Assembly (NCBI GenBank): GCA_014058105.1
Contig: JACGCM010002535.1
Location: forward strand, 2,170,001-2,234,000
Direction: 5' to 3'
Length of the DNA: 64,000 nt
From: Kingdonia uniflora
Lineage: Eukaryota > Streptophyta > Magnoliopsida > Ranunculales > Circaeasteraceae
This document shows positions 44,986 to 57,606 of this stretch, piece by piece. The translations under genes and the position numbers were made by a program. The number at the start of each line of letters is the position of its first letter. Position 1 is the stretch's first letter. The notes beneath the pieces were generated by a model. That model was not told the origin of the DNA, ran no database searches, and was given only the letters and a program-made list of their open reading frames with translations.

Positions 44986-47900
44986 ATGGGTTCTAATGAT
45001 AATACAACAATGAGAATTGCCCAGTCAGGTATGAAAACGAAAGGTAGTGTTATAGTTGTAAATTCTTTGAATAGTACTTGGTTAATTGATATTGGTACAT
45101 CAGATCACTTGGTAAATTACTTTAGAATATTATTATCCATTACACCTTCAACCCAAACTTCTATATACACAGTAAATGGTGGTTCCTCTCCTGTAATTGG
45201 AGATGGTTCCACTGACATATCTGAATCCCTGATATTAAACTTTATCATTATTGTTCCTACTCTAGAGTACAATATTTTGTCTTCAATAGGATCACGGTTG
45301 CACTTACATGTACCATGACTTTTTGGCCTTAATTTTATATTTTTTAGGACATAGTGAATCGACAGGTTCTTGGTTGTGATGTTAGAAAAAGTAATCTCTA
45401 CTATTTAGATCTAACTAATAGTGGAGATCAGAGAATTCATCAAGTGAATAAAGTCGGAGGAATTGAAGAAGTAAAAGATAATGTGTGGTTATGGCATCGG
45501 CGACTGGGTCATCTCTCCTTCGGGTATCTTCAGAAATTAAATTCGTCGTTATTTTCGAATTGTAGTATTTTGGAGTTTAAGTGTGATATTTATGAACTCG
45601 TTAAGAGTCATCGTATTACATACTCTCTAAGTTTTAATTAAATTTCAGAACCTTTCAGTATTATTCACACTGATGTATGAGGTTCTGTACGTATTCCTTC
45701 ATTGTTTGGAGCTCGTTAATTTGTAACTTTTATTGATGAGTGTGCTTGTATGATGTGGTTATCCCTAATTACCCATAAAACTAAAGTCTTTGAAGTATTT
45801 AAAAAAAATTCTCAGATGGTTTTGACCCAATTGCAAGGAGGATACAAGTGTATCAATCTGATAATGAAGAAGAATTTACTAGTAATGACATGTTGGAGTT
45901 CTTGACAAATAACGGCATTCGACATAAAACCTCTAATGTTTATACCCCACAGTAAAATGTGTTGGCAGAACAAATGAATAGACAACTGTTAGAAGTTGTT
46001 CGAGCATTTCTTTCTGGAATGAATATGCCATTGAATTATTGGGGAGAAGCATTAAAATTTGTTGCTTACATGATAAGCCGCACACCATCTAGGGTCATTG
46101 AATTTTAGACCCCCTTCTAAAAACTTCATGATCTTATCACCATCCCTAGAATAGTAAACCTAGAACCACATGTTTTTTGATGTGTTGTCTTAGTTCATAT
46201 ACCTAAACATCAGCGAAGAAAATTGGATCATTGTGCTTGAAAGTGTGTGTTTCTTGGATATGCTAATTTTAAAAAGGGTTATCGTTATTATGATCCTGTG
46301 GAGGGGAAGGTGTATATCTCTTTGGATGTTTCGTTTCGAGAATTGGAGGCATATTTTGTGGGATTTTCCATTCAGGGGGAGAAACATAATAATGGTGAAG
46401 GAAAGTTCCCTGTTATTGGGGATATGTTTCAGGAACTAGAGGATTTCACGAGTAATTTGAACAGGTGTAGTAACCTAAGTGATGATGAAAAGGAAAGTGA
46501 AGCAGAGCAGATGACAGGGGGAGATCAGGGTATTGAAGATAAACTACATATGAATGGAGAGGATTAGACGACAGGGGGAGATTAAGCTGAAGTAGTAGAA
46601 GTTGCCCGTGACTCAAACATTCTAACACCATCTACCGAAGCACTGCTGCAGAATGTCAAACCTCAGATATTACCTAATCCTAACACTGTTAATGATATTC
46701 AACCTTGACATTCAGAAAGGCCTACTAAAAATATTCCAAAATGTACTTATGAACCATATATTAATTTTAAAGCCAAATACCAAATTTCTGATTATGTGTC
46801 CACCCATAGGTTGGCTAATCATTTACATGCACTATGAATCAATTATCCTCTGTATCTATTCCTAGTTATTTGTAGGAAGCACTATCAGATCCACGATGGA
46901 AGAAAACCATGAATGAAGAGATGAATGCATTACAGAAAAATTTTACTTGGGAACTTGTTGATAAACCCCACGGATATCGTATTATTGGGTGTCGTTGGAT
47001 CTTTACTGTAAAGATGAATTCAGATGGAATTATTAATAGGTATAAAGCCAGAATAATTGCCAAAGGGTATACGCAGACGTATGGTGTAGATTACGAGGAA
47101 ACCTTCGCCCCAGTGGCAAAGATAAATACTATTCGTGTACTCATTTCTCTTGCAGCCAATCAATGTTGGCCATTACAATAGTTTGACGTGAAGAATGCAT
47201 TTCTTAATAGAGACTTAGAAGATGAAGTATACGAGGAGTTACCACCTGGAGTCACAAATTCTGAAGGTGGAAAAGTATGCAAATTAAATAAGGCATTGTA
47301 CAGGTTAGAATAGCCGTCACGATCTTGGTTTGGATGTTTTTTAAAGAGCGTGAAGGCATTTTGATATAGACAAAGTAATTCTGATCATACCTTGTTTATA
47401 AAATGGAAGTCAGGAAATCTTACCGCTCTTATTGATTATGTTGATGTTATGGTTGTTACTGGAAATGACTCAGTAGAAATGGAGGCACTGAAGAACTATT
47501 TGTCACGGAAATTTGAGATGAAGGATTTGGGACAGTTAAAATACTTCTTAGGCATTGAAGTTGCAAGATCAAGTCAAGGTATTTTCATGTCTCAACGAAA
47601 GTATATATTAGACCTTCTTGCAGAAACTAGGATGCTTGATTGCAAACTGGTAGATACACTGATGGAAGCGAATCATCACTTGGGAATGTTTTTTGACCAA
47701 GTTCTATGTGACAAAAGAAGGTACCAACGCTTAGTGGGAAGACTAATTTATCTCTCCCATACTCGACCAGATATTACATATGTCATTAGGGTCATAAGTC
47801 AATTCATGCATAATCCAAGTGAATATCATATGAAGGCGGTCTTTCGAATACTAAGGTACTTGATGAAATCTCTGGGAAAAGGTCTCTTATTCTGAAAAGG

Positions 47901-48337
47901 TGGTGATATGGAAGTAATGGGATACACCATTGCAGATTGGACAGGAGATATGTCGAATAGGAGGTCAACCTCTGGCTATTTTATATTTGTATATGGGAAT
48001 TTGGTGACATTTAGAGCTAAGAGGCAAAAGAATATTGCTAGATCAAGTACTGAATATGAGTTTCGGGGTATGGCTCATGGAGTATGTGAACTACTATGGA
48101 TGCGGAATATATTGAAGGATCTTGAATTTAAACTCATGAAAGAAATGGATCTACACTGTGACAATAAAGCAGCGATTATGATTGCACACAATCCAATTCA
48201 ACATGACCGTATGAAACATCTTGAAGTGGATCGGTTCTTTATCTGAGAAAATATTGACAAAGGGTGTATATCTTTTCTATTCGTGAAGTCAGAAGATCAA
48301 CTTGCAGATATTCTTACGAAAGGAGTTTGTGCATAAA
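44986..48337 (+). pseudogene. Copia pol: PR, integrase, RT, RNase H
   Basis: Protease: STWLIDIGTSDHLVNYF (the usual form is DSGASDH; the active-site Ser/Thr-Gly context is altered). The integrase zinc region has HRRLGHLSFGYLQKL, then CDIYELVKSHR. The integrase core (45650-46090) is full of stops. RT: WELVDKPHGYRIIGCRWIFT, YKARIIAKGYTQTYGVDYEE and [14 protein letters not shown]. The catalytic YVDD reads YVDV (near 47440), so the second Asp is lost. RNase H: YTIADWTGDMSNRRSTSGYF, ARSSTEYEFRGMAHG, LHCDNKAAIMIAHNP and DQLADILTKG at the end. Stops split pol into at least eight frames. Confidence 0.92.
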
Positions 48338-48400
48338 TTTTTAACGACATGATTGACAAGCTGGGCATGATTGGCATCTATGCTCCATCTTGAGGGGGAG

Positions 48401-48606
48401 TGTTGAATATAGAATATATGTTTAATATAGAATATACCTAATATAGGATATATACTAAATATAGAATTCTCTAAATATAGGATATTCTTACTTGGCGCTC
48501 AAGTAATTGTAACTATATAAGGAGAAGGTCTTCTTCCAATGTAATAATCGAAGAATAATAAAGTTAGTCCTTCTCGAATCTCTTATTCTTTGTATTAGTT
48601 TCTACA
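48401..48606 (+). repeat. 3' LTR of the copia element
   Basis: 206 bp, starting TGTTGAATAT directly after the polypurine tract and ending TTTCTACA, then the TSD GGATG. Confidence 0.92.
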
Positions 48607-48611
48607 GGATG

Positions 48612-51600
48612 CAAAGTTATAAAATTCTTAGTAGGAATTAGGGGCATTTTGAAAGAGAAATGTCTATATTGATAGACTTTACAAAGTTACTTGAAAAATA
48701 TAGATCATTTGTAAGCTAAAGAAATAAAGGATTATGGACTACAAAAACCTGAATTTAAATCACTTATTGAAAGAAGGAAAATGTGCAACCTAAAATCTGT
48801 CAATCAAAAAACATTAGGCATAATGTACATAAAACTAAAAATACCCAATTCAAAAAGAAAATGTTTACTTTATATATACAATTCCAATTTGAATGGTCTA
48901 AAGCCACCAAAGAGGAAGACTCTAACCAAGGTAAGACGTAAGAGAGATATACTCTCCTGTTGAATTTCTAGGTCCAAAGACTCCTCACAAAATTAGACTT
49001 GCATTGATCATACAAAGTATACTTGGTGTGCCGATGTCTTAAAAATCTAATATCAACAATAGCCATGCTTCAATCTTTCCTGCAAAAAATAATAGTAATT
49101 TCAAGATTATCAATGGGTTCACCAAAAAATTGTATTGGAACATTACAGGTTAATCTACTCAAATATATTCTTAGAACAAATTGATCAAAAGAACAAAAGG
49201 GAGATAATGTGAAATTTTTTGTTTTTCAATTGAAGAAATGAATTAACTTGGTGGAGAGAGAGAGAGAGAGAGAGAGCAATCCACAGTGGGAGATTTCTAA
49301 ATAAGATATGATTCTCTCCCAGACCTATCACTATAGATACCCCTAACCTAAAGCCACTATCTTACCCATGTCCACCATTGCCATAACCATAGCACAACTT
49401 GACAGAAACACCCTACCCTATCTATCATTTCAACGAATCCGATGATAGTATGGCACCAATTCCAGTTTCTGCATTTTTAATCTTCACTTGTTTGACTTTA
49501 AGGTCATGTATTCAACTCTCAAAAATAAACTTGTTAGCCATGAACGCACTATCTTATCTACATAGCTTGACAGTACCATTTTAAGGATCAATAGGATGTC
49601 ATCAATGCTAAAAGTTTTGTTGATGATACTCTTTTGGCCCCGTATTAAAAATGTAAAGAAGAATTGTCAATATCAAAAAATAGAATTGGGTAGACAATGT
49701 TGCAGTTATATTTTAAGATTATCTCTTTAATAGAATTAATTTCATATACCTTGAATGAAAGCACATGTGCAATAAGGAGATGTTTTTAGATTCATAAAAC
49801 TTCAGGTTATTTCCAAAAGGTAAAGTGCATAAAAATGAAACCAATCTTATCTTTGTGTAAGGTAAAACTGGAATATGTTTACCTATCATATACCATTTTT
49901 AGCAAATATATAGGAGAATCTTCATTTAGATTCGTGAATAAATGAATTATCTATTAATTTCATATTTTCCTAGTAATGAAAATTCAGTTAATATTGAATT
50001 CATGAGACTACGAATCAAGTGAATAATAGGGTCTAAGTGAACTGACAGTACAAATTAGTTCAGTGAAGCTACTAATCCAAAGTAAGCTACTTAATCATAA
50101 GAATACAAAGTAATTAAGATCATAAGCAAAAATATTTAAAATTTAAACAAAAAACATTACGCAACTGCACCAAAAATTCCCAAATGAAGCACCTGATTGC
50201 AACAAACTAAAAGTTGTTGAAGTGGTAAACATTGCTGCAGTACCCATTTAATGACCCTAGAACTTACATGGGTAAGTCATCGCACATCAATAAATTCAGT
50301 CAAACATATTCATGTTTTTGAAAGAAAACCCCACCGAGAGAAATTCCCATATAATATGTAGATTGCAAGTCCAAAATGTAGATAGTAATTCCCAAATTAA
50401 AGTTATCGAATGAACCAAGATGATGTATAGTAAAAAAAAATAGAAGATGTTGTACGATAAAAACTTTTCTTTACCTTCAATTTTAAAGGAGAAAATTTGT
50501 TAGCCCAGGTAGCAACGCAATCGAATAGTTATGTTTATAAATAGACAAAGTAAAAATTATAAGAAGGGGGAAAGCATAAATCTTTGTAAAAGAAGCAATT
50601 GTAGTTGCTTGAAAATCCAACTTAGAAAAATTGATTGATTATAAGATAATACAATTGGTGACGTTAGAAGTAAAATTTGAGCACAAATTAGAATTGATTA
50701 TCTAGGAAACAAAAATTATATAAAACTAATAGAACATATCAAAGTAGTATAGAGATTACTTACCTCTGTAGAAGTTGCATTTAATCATAGCAAAATTTGA
50801 ATAGCTGGTAAACTTATAAGTAATGAAAAGTAGCATGCAAAATACTTGGATTAATTTCTGGTTAATCCATTTAAACAAATACGGTAAGGTCACCAAAGAA
50901 AAACTGATCTAACCGGAATCTTGTTGACAGGAGATCACATGGAAAAAATAATAAACAATAAAAAGTTTTACACTATTGGCTGTCTTAAACAAAGTGTGAA
51001 ATTGAAGTTCTGAACTTGTAAAAAGATAATAATTAATGGATTGAGTCTTATGAAAATTCCCATATAAACAACAAAAGAAGATGGGAAAATGGAAATTTGG
51101 GCATAAAGTAATAAGTTCTCACCTAAGATCAAATTTTTAGGGCTTCCAATGAGATATGTAGGCTACTACCAACAAAGAAAAACTTCAATATTCTCCATTA
51201 TAATCTAATGAATAACATCAACATTCTTATAAAATTTTCTTAGTAGAAGACATCACAAATTCACTTCAAATTCTAATTTAATTCAGCTTCAAGAATTTCA
51301 TTTGAGCTGAAATGTTAGGTAAATGTTGAAGATGAGGTTTTTAACTCATGGGTAAATGTTGGGATTTCAAGACCCCAATAGTTAGTATTAATGGAAATTA
51401 ATTATAGGTTCATGAAGTTTCATTAGTTAGGAGAGGAGAGGAAGAGATGCGTTTGGAAAATAATGGGGAAGATAGAAAAAGTTTTAAGAGAAAAGAAAGA
51501 GAGAGTTTTTAGTAGAGAATACGTTGCTGCTTATGGCATAATTAATTGCCTTCCCAAAACTTTAACTCACGAATTCACCAATTAAATAAATGTTTATTAT

Positions 51601-52800
51601 AGTTGCCACGTAGGACAAAAGCTGCCACTCGGGATATTTGTATTATACATAGCGTATTCTTTCTTTTTTATATGCTTTCATCAAGGTAATCATGCTCATG
51701 GTCTTTAAACCTAATGAGTATTGTACATTTAAGGTTTGATGGTTACTCTAGTCATAATCTCGTATAGAAAAACTCAATGTACTTTTATAAGCCGTTTATA
51801 TCATTAGAAAGAGTATATTTTAAGGCTTAGGTGATCTTTACTTCTAGTAGCCTACGAAAAACTAACCTCTTAAAAACATTCGATATTTGGAGAGAGAAAA
51901 AACTATTGCCCAATAAGAAAAAAGTAATTGAAAATCACATGATTTCGATATAACAAATAATCAAGAAAGGCAAAAAAATTACGATCATTTACTGCTTCGC
52001 AGATTATTGTACGCATCGAAGAACATCTTCACAAAAGATATCTTAGGTCATTCCCTAGATTGTAAATGGTTAATTAACAACTATTTATAGAAGTTAAATA
52101 TTTATTTCATACTTAGTTGAATTCTCCACAACAATTAAAACTATGAGATTTTAAGAAATCAGAAGAATTGAAAGAAATTGTAAGAGCATCAGCCCATAAA
52201 TTCATGTCATTGCTAACTGAGGCGGTACCTACTAACCCTGAATATCACTTTCAAAATTAGAAAGGATTACCCACCTGAGGATTCCTAAGTTATGGAAGAT
52301 TTGAGGATTAAAAGGTTGAGAAGAATCTTAACAGTGATTAAAAACTCACCCAAAGTAATTCTAGAATCCTCTGCCCCACCTGTAAACAAATTAAAAATCA
52401 CAAAAGACCTAATTATTCATTTTAAAGAAAAAATCTAAGAAATCATAGCTCAAATGAGCACATCAATCTTAAAACCAAGGATATTAGAATTTACCTTATG
52501 TAGAGGTGGGAGGTACAATTGTAGTTGAGAGATCCACAAACTCTAATGAGATATAGTTGAAAATGAAGCATTAATGCAAAAATTTGATTTCTCAAACACA
52601 AACCGATGAAGAGAGGACGTTACAGACCTTTTTAGTTTTTTTTCATAGAAGAAGATTAAATAAATTAAGTCCTTTCGAGTTGTTTTCATGGAAGAAGATG
52701 AAACAATTGGGTCCTACAAAGTAAAAGAGGGAAAACGTAGGAGTTTTGGACAATTAAGAGAGTTAATCTCAGAGTTTATTTTGTCCTAGCTAGTCAGCTC
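48612..52800. other. AT-rich non-coding stretch
   Basis: No gene, LTR or known repeat is recognised in about 4.2 kb. Small features are a (GA)n run at 49254-49276 and the phrase CCACGTAGGACAAAA near 51606, which recurs near 52845 just before the second thioredoxin exon. This may be intron sequence of the split gene. Confidence 0.5.
49254..49276. repeat. (GA)n microsatellite
   Basis: An uninterrupted GA run of about 23 bases. Confidence 0.85.
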
Positions 52801-52877
52801 TTGCATGCCACGTACGACAAACTTTGCCACGCGGGACATTCACACCACGTAGGACAAAACTGAGATTTATAATATTG

Positions 52878-52934
52878 ATTGAGCATGGGTTTTCCAAATT
52901 ATGTAAAGGGTCTGGGAGTAAAGAAGCTCCAATT
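52878..52934 (+). pseudogene. Thioredoxin-like 4, next exon fragment
   Basis: The frame reads IEHGFSKLCKGSGSKEAPI. From memory of the family, this is the segment directly after the CGSCKY active site of thioredoxin-like 4 (IEQGFSKLC...). It follows on from the exon at 2918-3282, in the same strand and order. No clean AG acceptor stands right before it (the nearest AG is 13-14 bases upstream), and a GGTCATT right after could be a donor. The rest of the thioredoxin fold (IFLKHNV and onwards) is not found in this window. The exon is followed within 30 bp by a dispersed repeat. Confidence 0.55.
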
Positions 52935-52958
52935 GGTCATTACCACAAAATGGACTCT

Positions 52959-53272
52959 ATTAGAACTGGAAGTTTCATCTCAAAACTAATTGGCAATGAG
53001 AGGAGTAACCCCAAAATCTTATATTTTGAGGTGTAAGCCCCATGATTTTTATATTTTGAGGTGCATATCTCAACACGAGGACGAATATTTGGGTAATGCT
53101 GAGTAGCACGTGGGCCATTGGGCTCGACACGTAAAAGAAAGGCCCGCTTTGAAACCATATTAGAACTGGTGGTTCCATCTCAAAATCAATTCATAATGAG
53201 GGGAGTAGCCACATGATCTTATATTTTTAGGTTCAAAGTTGTGTGCCCGATATGGGACTGTATATCTCAACA
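52959..53272 (+). repeat. Duplicated dispersed repeat (ATTAGAACTGG...TCTCAACA)
   Basis: Two direct copies, 52959-53075 and 53159-53272. Each starts ATTAGAACTGG(A/T), has CATCTCAAAA and AATGAG(A/G)GGAGTA, and ends ATATCTCAACA. The phrase resembles a widespread plant repeat containing AATTGGCAATGAGAGGAGT; I recall it only as a dispersed non-coding repeat. The spacer holds the ACGTGGGCC/GGGCTCGACACG stretch. Confidence 0.75.
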
Positions 53273-53473
53273 GACTCCAATGAAGTTATTATGTTGTTTG
53301 AAGAAACCAGGATTTTGGCCACACTTAGATATGGCTTTTTGGACTATGATATTTCTTCTGATATAAATCTCTAAACCCAAAGTGCTAGTAAGTAAAAGTA
53401 AGCATGGCTTAAGGTAACAAATAGCTCCTAGGGTGAAGCCAAGAGTATTATTATGTATCCCTTTGGGTTGTTG

Positions 53474-53484
53474 CCCCCCCCCCC
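53474..53484. repeat. Poly-C run (C11)
   Basis: Eleven consecutive C after TTG, unusual in this AT-rich context; it could also be a length-uncertain homopolymer. Confidence 0.85.
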
Positions 53485-53584
53485 TATGCTAATGTTCTAG
53501 CCTAGCCTTATCCACTTGACCTTCCTCACGATAACTTTAAGAATCCAAGAGCTGACTCAATCAAAAAAATTGCGTACTAGATTA

Positions 53585-54037
53585 GAGCATCAGCAGTAGG
53601 TTATGGAATTTACCTAGCCACATATGCTAAACCTGCTAAAATCATTTATGTGGCGAGTGATTAATATTTTAATATTTTTTAGGATTGCTATTATAGCTAT
53701 TCAAATAACAGACATGGCTCACATATTAAGTTTTGTGCCAATTCAAATGGCGTCTAAAATCTTTTATACTAATAACTCACCTTAATGGGCCCTACTAGAA
53801 AGTTATTTATGGTGAAAAAAAACTCAAAAAAAGAGAGTGAAAAATAGCTAACTGTCATTAGAGCAATGGTTAGTATTATAGATGACATAAGAGATATGGT
53901 AACTACTCAATCGATATATTTAGCCACTAAATTTATTAATAGGAGTGCTATTTGAGTGATAGCGATCCTGAAAAGGGAGTTTTTACAACATTTTGATCGC
54001 TATATTAGCGATACCTAACCTGCTACTGCTAATGCTC
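53585..54037. mobile_element. MITE, PIF/Harbinger-like (453 bp)
   Basis: Terminal inverted repeats GAGCATCAGCAGTAGGTTA and, on the other strand, GAGCATTAGCAGTAGCAGGT. It is flanked by TTA on both sides (53582-53584 and 54038-54040), the TSD of Tourist/PIF-Harbinger MITEs. It has no coding frame. Confidence 0.75.
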
Positions 54038-54421
54038 TTAAGTAGCATATCTCATTACATTCTGGAAAAGTTAGCTAGCAAACATGATTTAACTTGTTCA
54101 ATGCTTGAGAGTTGTGCACCAAAATAAGTTTCCAATATGCTAAATAATTATCTACAACCATCTTGGTTGTTTTATTTTGTCCTCTTGTAACTTTATTTTC
54201 CATCTAGGATGTGTTTGTACAGCATAGACTTAACATGGAACTTAATGCTTCATATTTGTAGGATGCTTCAGATCTTATCATATGATTGATCTCCATACAT
54301 TTTTTAGAAGTCTTCTTCTAGTTTATACATCCAAAATTGGTAAATGAGAATCTTTTAACAAGTAGCCACTTTTTGCTGGAAATAATGCAATGGAAGCAAC
54401 GAATTAATGACTCAAGAATGT

Positions 54422-54981
54422 TGTAATGGCTAGTTTTTCGATTGGTAAACTTCATTGATACTATTAGTAAGGAAGTTATGAGGAGTTTGCAAATAAGCTT
54501 AGAACACACTAGATTTTACGTGGAAACTTAGCAAATCCTAAGAAAAATCACAACTTCGAGGAGGATTTGAAGGTATAAATCAAATATGTGCTAGATTATT
54601 ATAATTGTGAAGAGATTTGACTCGTATTATTAATAATGATAGAAAAAGTTGAATACCCAGTTGATATAAGTTCTGCATGTATTTATAGTGGATACAGACA
54701 GTTATAAATAATTGGCCTCCTGGTTTCATGGGCGATGGGTGAACTTTGCAGATCATGTGCAACAGCTCTTTTTGACCAAGTATAATGGTTATTGTAGAGG
54801 GTCGAGATCTATAACGTGGGCTTGATACCTTCTCCATTGGTTAAATACATTTGACTTTGTTTTGCTAGCTTCTCCTTATTGAGTCTAGGGAATATGCCGC
54901 CACAATCACTTCTCGAATGACAAGATACCTTCGACTTGACTCCATTTAGCTTGTTCTTATCGATTTGGGGAATATGCAACT
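54422..54981 (-). repeat. 3' LTR of C, with internal end duplication
   Basis: It starts TGTAATGGCT and matches the right LTR to 54904 (GCCGCCACA). A second copy of the last ~78 bp follows, ending GCAACTACA at 54981 before the reversed polypurine tract ATCGCCCCATTCTC. A TATA box in reverse is at 54679-54688. Confidence 0.75.
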
Positions 54982-55259
54982 ACAATCGCCCCATTCTCAA
55001 GTTAATTACTTGTTGTTATGTTGAGAAGAACATTCTGAACCTGGTAGCTAAGGTGTAGAGCAATCATATTTTTTGTACAACTGGAAAATAAGTGATGTAA
55101 TCTTGTCAATAATAATAAAATGATTTTGGCTGAATCTTGTTCGATGGCCGTAGTAGGATCGATAATCATATCGAATATGTCCAGAAAATTTAAAATTTGA
55201 ATTGTGGTTACAACTATCCCGTAAAAGTAGGAGTTGATTAAAAGGAAAGATGTGGTTCA

Positions 55260-55740
55260 TGAATTTTAAAAAATAATAGCTAAGGGTATTCTTGTGGGTG
55301 ATATATTAGGTCATAAGGAAGTGGATGTACAGGCTCTTTTTATGAGTTTAAGAACTGCATTGGTGAAGATGGAGAAAATAGAGGATCCAGAGATGTATCT
55401 AGATGGCATACAGCAACAGTGTAATATCCTATTATCTTTGAGGAGATAAAGGGTTCAGGACTTTGAGAAGAGGCATGTGAAGCATTTAAAATAGTTATCT
55501 AAAGCATCTTCAAGGAGTGTGCTGAGCCATCATATGGGGCCTATAGATAATGTTTCGGGTGCCAACTATTCATATTCACTTTCAGAAAATATCAAAGGTA
55601 ACTCATTGTCTTTTGTTGTTGTTAATCCATCAAGCATTGGTTTTGAGGAGATTGCAGTGCTTATCAAGAGAGCAAAACTTGTAAAGAAGATATATTCACG
55701 ACCTGCTCACCAACATGGTTGGTTTTTTGCTATTTCTTGA
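55260..55740 (+). pseudogene. Upstream antisense frame of C
   Basis: The frame reads VGDILGHKEVDVQALFMSLR, then KMEKIEDPEMYLDGIQQQCN, a stop, and after two more stops the frame at 55519-55740 (LSHHMGPIDNVSGANYSYS...). The first part is helical and charged. The place corresponds to the short antisense frames of A1 and A2, but I see no clear sequence match. The product is unknown. Confidence 0.35.
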
Positions 55741-56547
55741 ATTTTTTGTGATTCGATACTTTTTTTTATGTAATGATTATTTTTGTAGAAACCCTATTGT
55801 GGATAACAACTTGAACTTTGATTTGGGTAAATGAATTTGAGTAAGAGTGACTAGTTGTGGAAAATTTTATGAATAAACTGTTTTAGGGTTTTGGAGTTAT
55901 TTTATTAATTTTGTGAGGAAATTGAAATGTTGTTGATGTGTGTACGGTATCTTAGAAAATTTAGAGTGTTGTGAGTGTTTGACTTGATGTTGTTATTGGC
56001 GATGTAGAGAAAGAATTGAGTTTTGGAGCCATAGGTTTTGACGGTGCGACTTTGGGTTATTTCTGTGGTTCCAGGGGCTATGGAAGTTACGGGTTTTGGG
56101 GGAAGATAACTTGCTTGAATGTGCGCCGTATATTGTCTGATTTTATGCCGGAGAAGACGGAAAATCAATTTTTTTTGATTTGGTCTCTTTTGATGGGAAT
56201 CTGGGTGCCATATGAACGTCTTCGAGAAGCCTCGTACGTTTGTCAAAACTTCAAGATAATGTATTTTGGGAAATTAGATATGTCTCAAATAATATAATAT
56301 CGAAGGTATAACTTAAAAAAATTGAATTCGGATTTGGATCAAGAAGGGAGATGATAATGTCGAAGCACTTAAAACTTGGAATAAATTACTTTTTCTTTTA
56401 GTCGAGAACTAGATACTAGCAGGTAAAATGCGTAGTTGGAGAGTAATACTCAATAATAGGATTTTGATAAACAGATAGGAACATGAATTATATAAGATAT
56501 GGTATCTTACAATATTAAAAAAGGAATTCAATTTCAGGTTAAAATAA

Positions 56548-57606
56548 ATGGTTGAACTAGTTCAAAATGTTAATTGTTCTAATGCTGACACAGAAAGTGT
56601 TTTTGAAAACCTTGTCGATGTAGAACCATTAATAATTGATGTGAATACATGTGTACAATACTTGGGTAGAAACTACAGGGTCGGGGTGAGTAATGTGGTC
56701 ATGGCTCAGGATAATCGAGCCAGGTTGGAGACTTAGGTTTTTGAGGTTTTTGATTGAAAGAGAACAGAAATGGATGTGAAATATGAGCCATGGCCAAATG
56801 ATTGAGAATAATGTACGGGTGAGGGTGGAGAAGGAGAAGGAGGAGAAGAAGAGGGAGATATAGATTTTTTTTGGGAGCGTTATGGGGATGTCGAGGAAAC
56901 AAATAAAATTTTGTCTTTTAAACAGAAGTATGGCATCCTTGATAACATTAGGCTGAAGGAGTTCCTTGGGGAAATGAATAGACAAGAGCTCCCTAAGTTG
57001 GGCATTCTTGTTCATCCAGAACAAATAAAGAAGGGGTTGAAGTTACTCCATCGAGCTAACCACAACAAGTCCTTAAACTTCTATGATGTTGCTCCCAGGC
57101 AGCTTAATCCAAATGTATACAACCTTTTTAGGGCGGTGGCAATGTTAAACAATCGACTACAAGAGAAGGGGGGGCATGTAGTTTATGTTGACTATTTGTA
57201 TCTGTACTACATACTAAAGCAAAATCCTCATAAAGTTGGCTATAAAAACTTAGCTAGGTTCCTTCAGAGGCCCTTGTTTTATGAGATGGTATCGACGAGG
57301 GAGCAATACTTTGTCGATTGCTTACTTGTTTCGGGGAACTATGTGTTCAACCCTAAAGACCCTGGGGAGCCTTTAAAGAGGAAAAGTTTCCATCTAGGTT
57401 CGTGTGGAATATGCTTTATTTAATGTAGGAAAAATTTGTTTCTTCTAAAGTATTATTGTTTGATAAAGTACTAACTGAATTTATATTTTGTTACAAATGC
57501 AAAGGAAGTGGATAGGAACTCGAAGGTCATAGAGAAATTGTACAACTTGAGAACCAGCTACTTTGGGCGAATCGACTCTCTAGTTACAGATCAAGGGGAG
57601 GTTTGA
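56548..57606 (+). pseudogene. Main antisense gene of C (conserved antisense domain)
   Basis: The start is at 56548 (MVELVQNVNCSNADTESVFE). After a Gly/Glu-rich stretch with stops, the domain follows (56911-57397): SLNFYDVAPRQLNPNVYNLF, YLYYILKQNPHKVGY and RPLFYEMVSTREQYFVDCLL, ending PGEPLKRKSFHL. A GT at 57398 and an AG at 57503-57504 suggest an intron. The next exon EVDRNSKVIEKLYNLRTSYF continues to TGA at 57606, although the reading phase across this intron is off by one. LNFYDVAPRQLNPNVYNL aligns with the same region of A1, B and D. It is the longest intact domain copy in the window except for D. Confidence 0.65.

Larger units (their letters stand above)
44609..48606 (+). mobile_element. 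Ty1/copia element, gag-less
   Basis: 3,998 bp with short LTRs (44609-44795, 48401-48606), PBS TGGTATCAGAGCGGG (44796-44810, the initiator Met tRNA type), a polypurine tract TTGAGGGGGAG (48390-48400) and an exact TSD GGATG. Only about 190 bp separate the PBS from the protease, so gag is missing altogether. The pol order PR, IN, RT, RNase H is the copia order. Confidence 0.93.

Noticed and set aside
53474..53484. Poly-C as a vector or assembly junction
   Set aside because: Sequence on both sides is continuous AT-rich plant DNA with no change in character, so it is kept only as a homopolymer.
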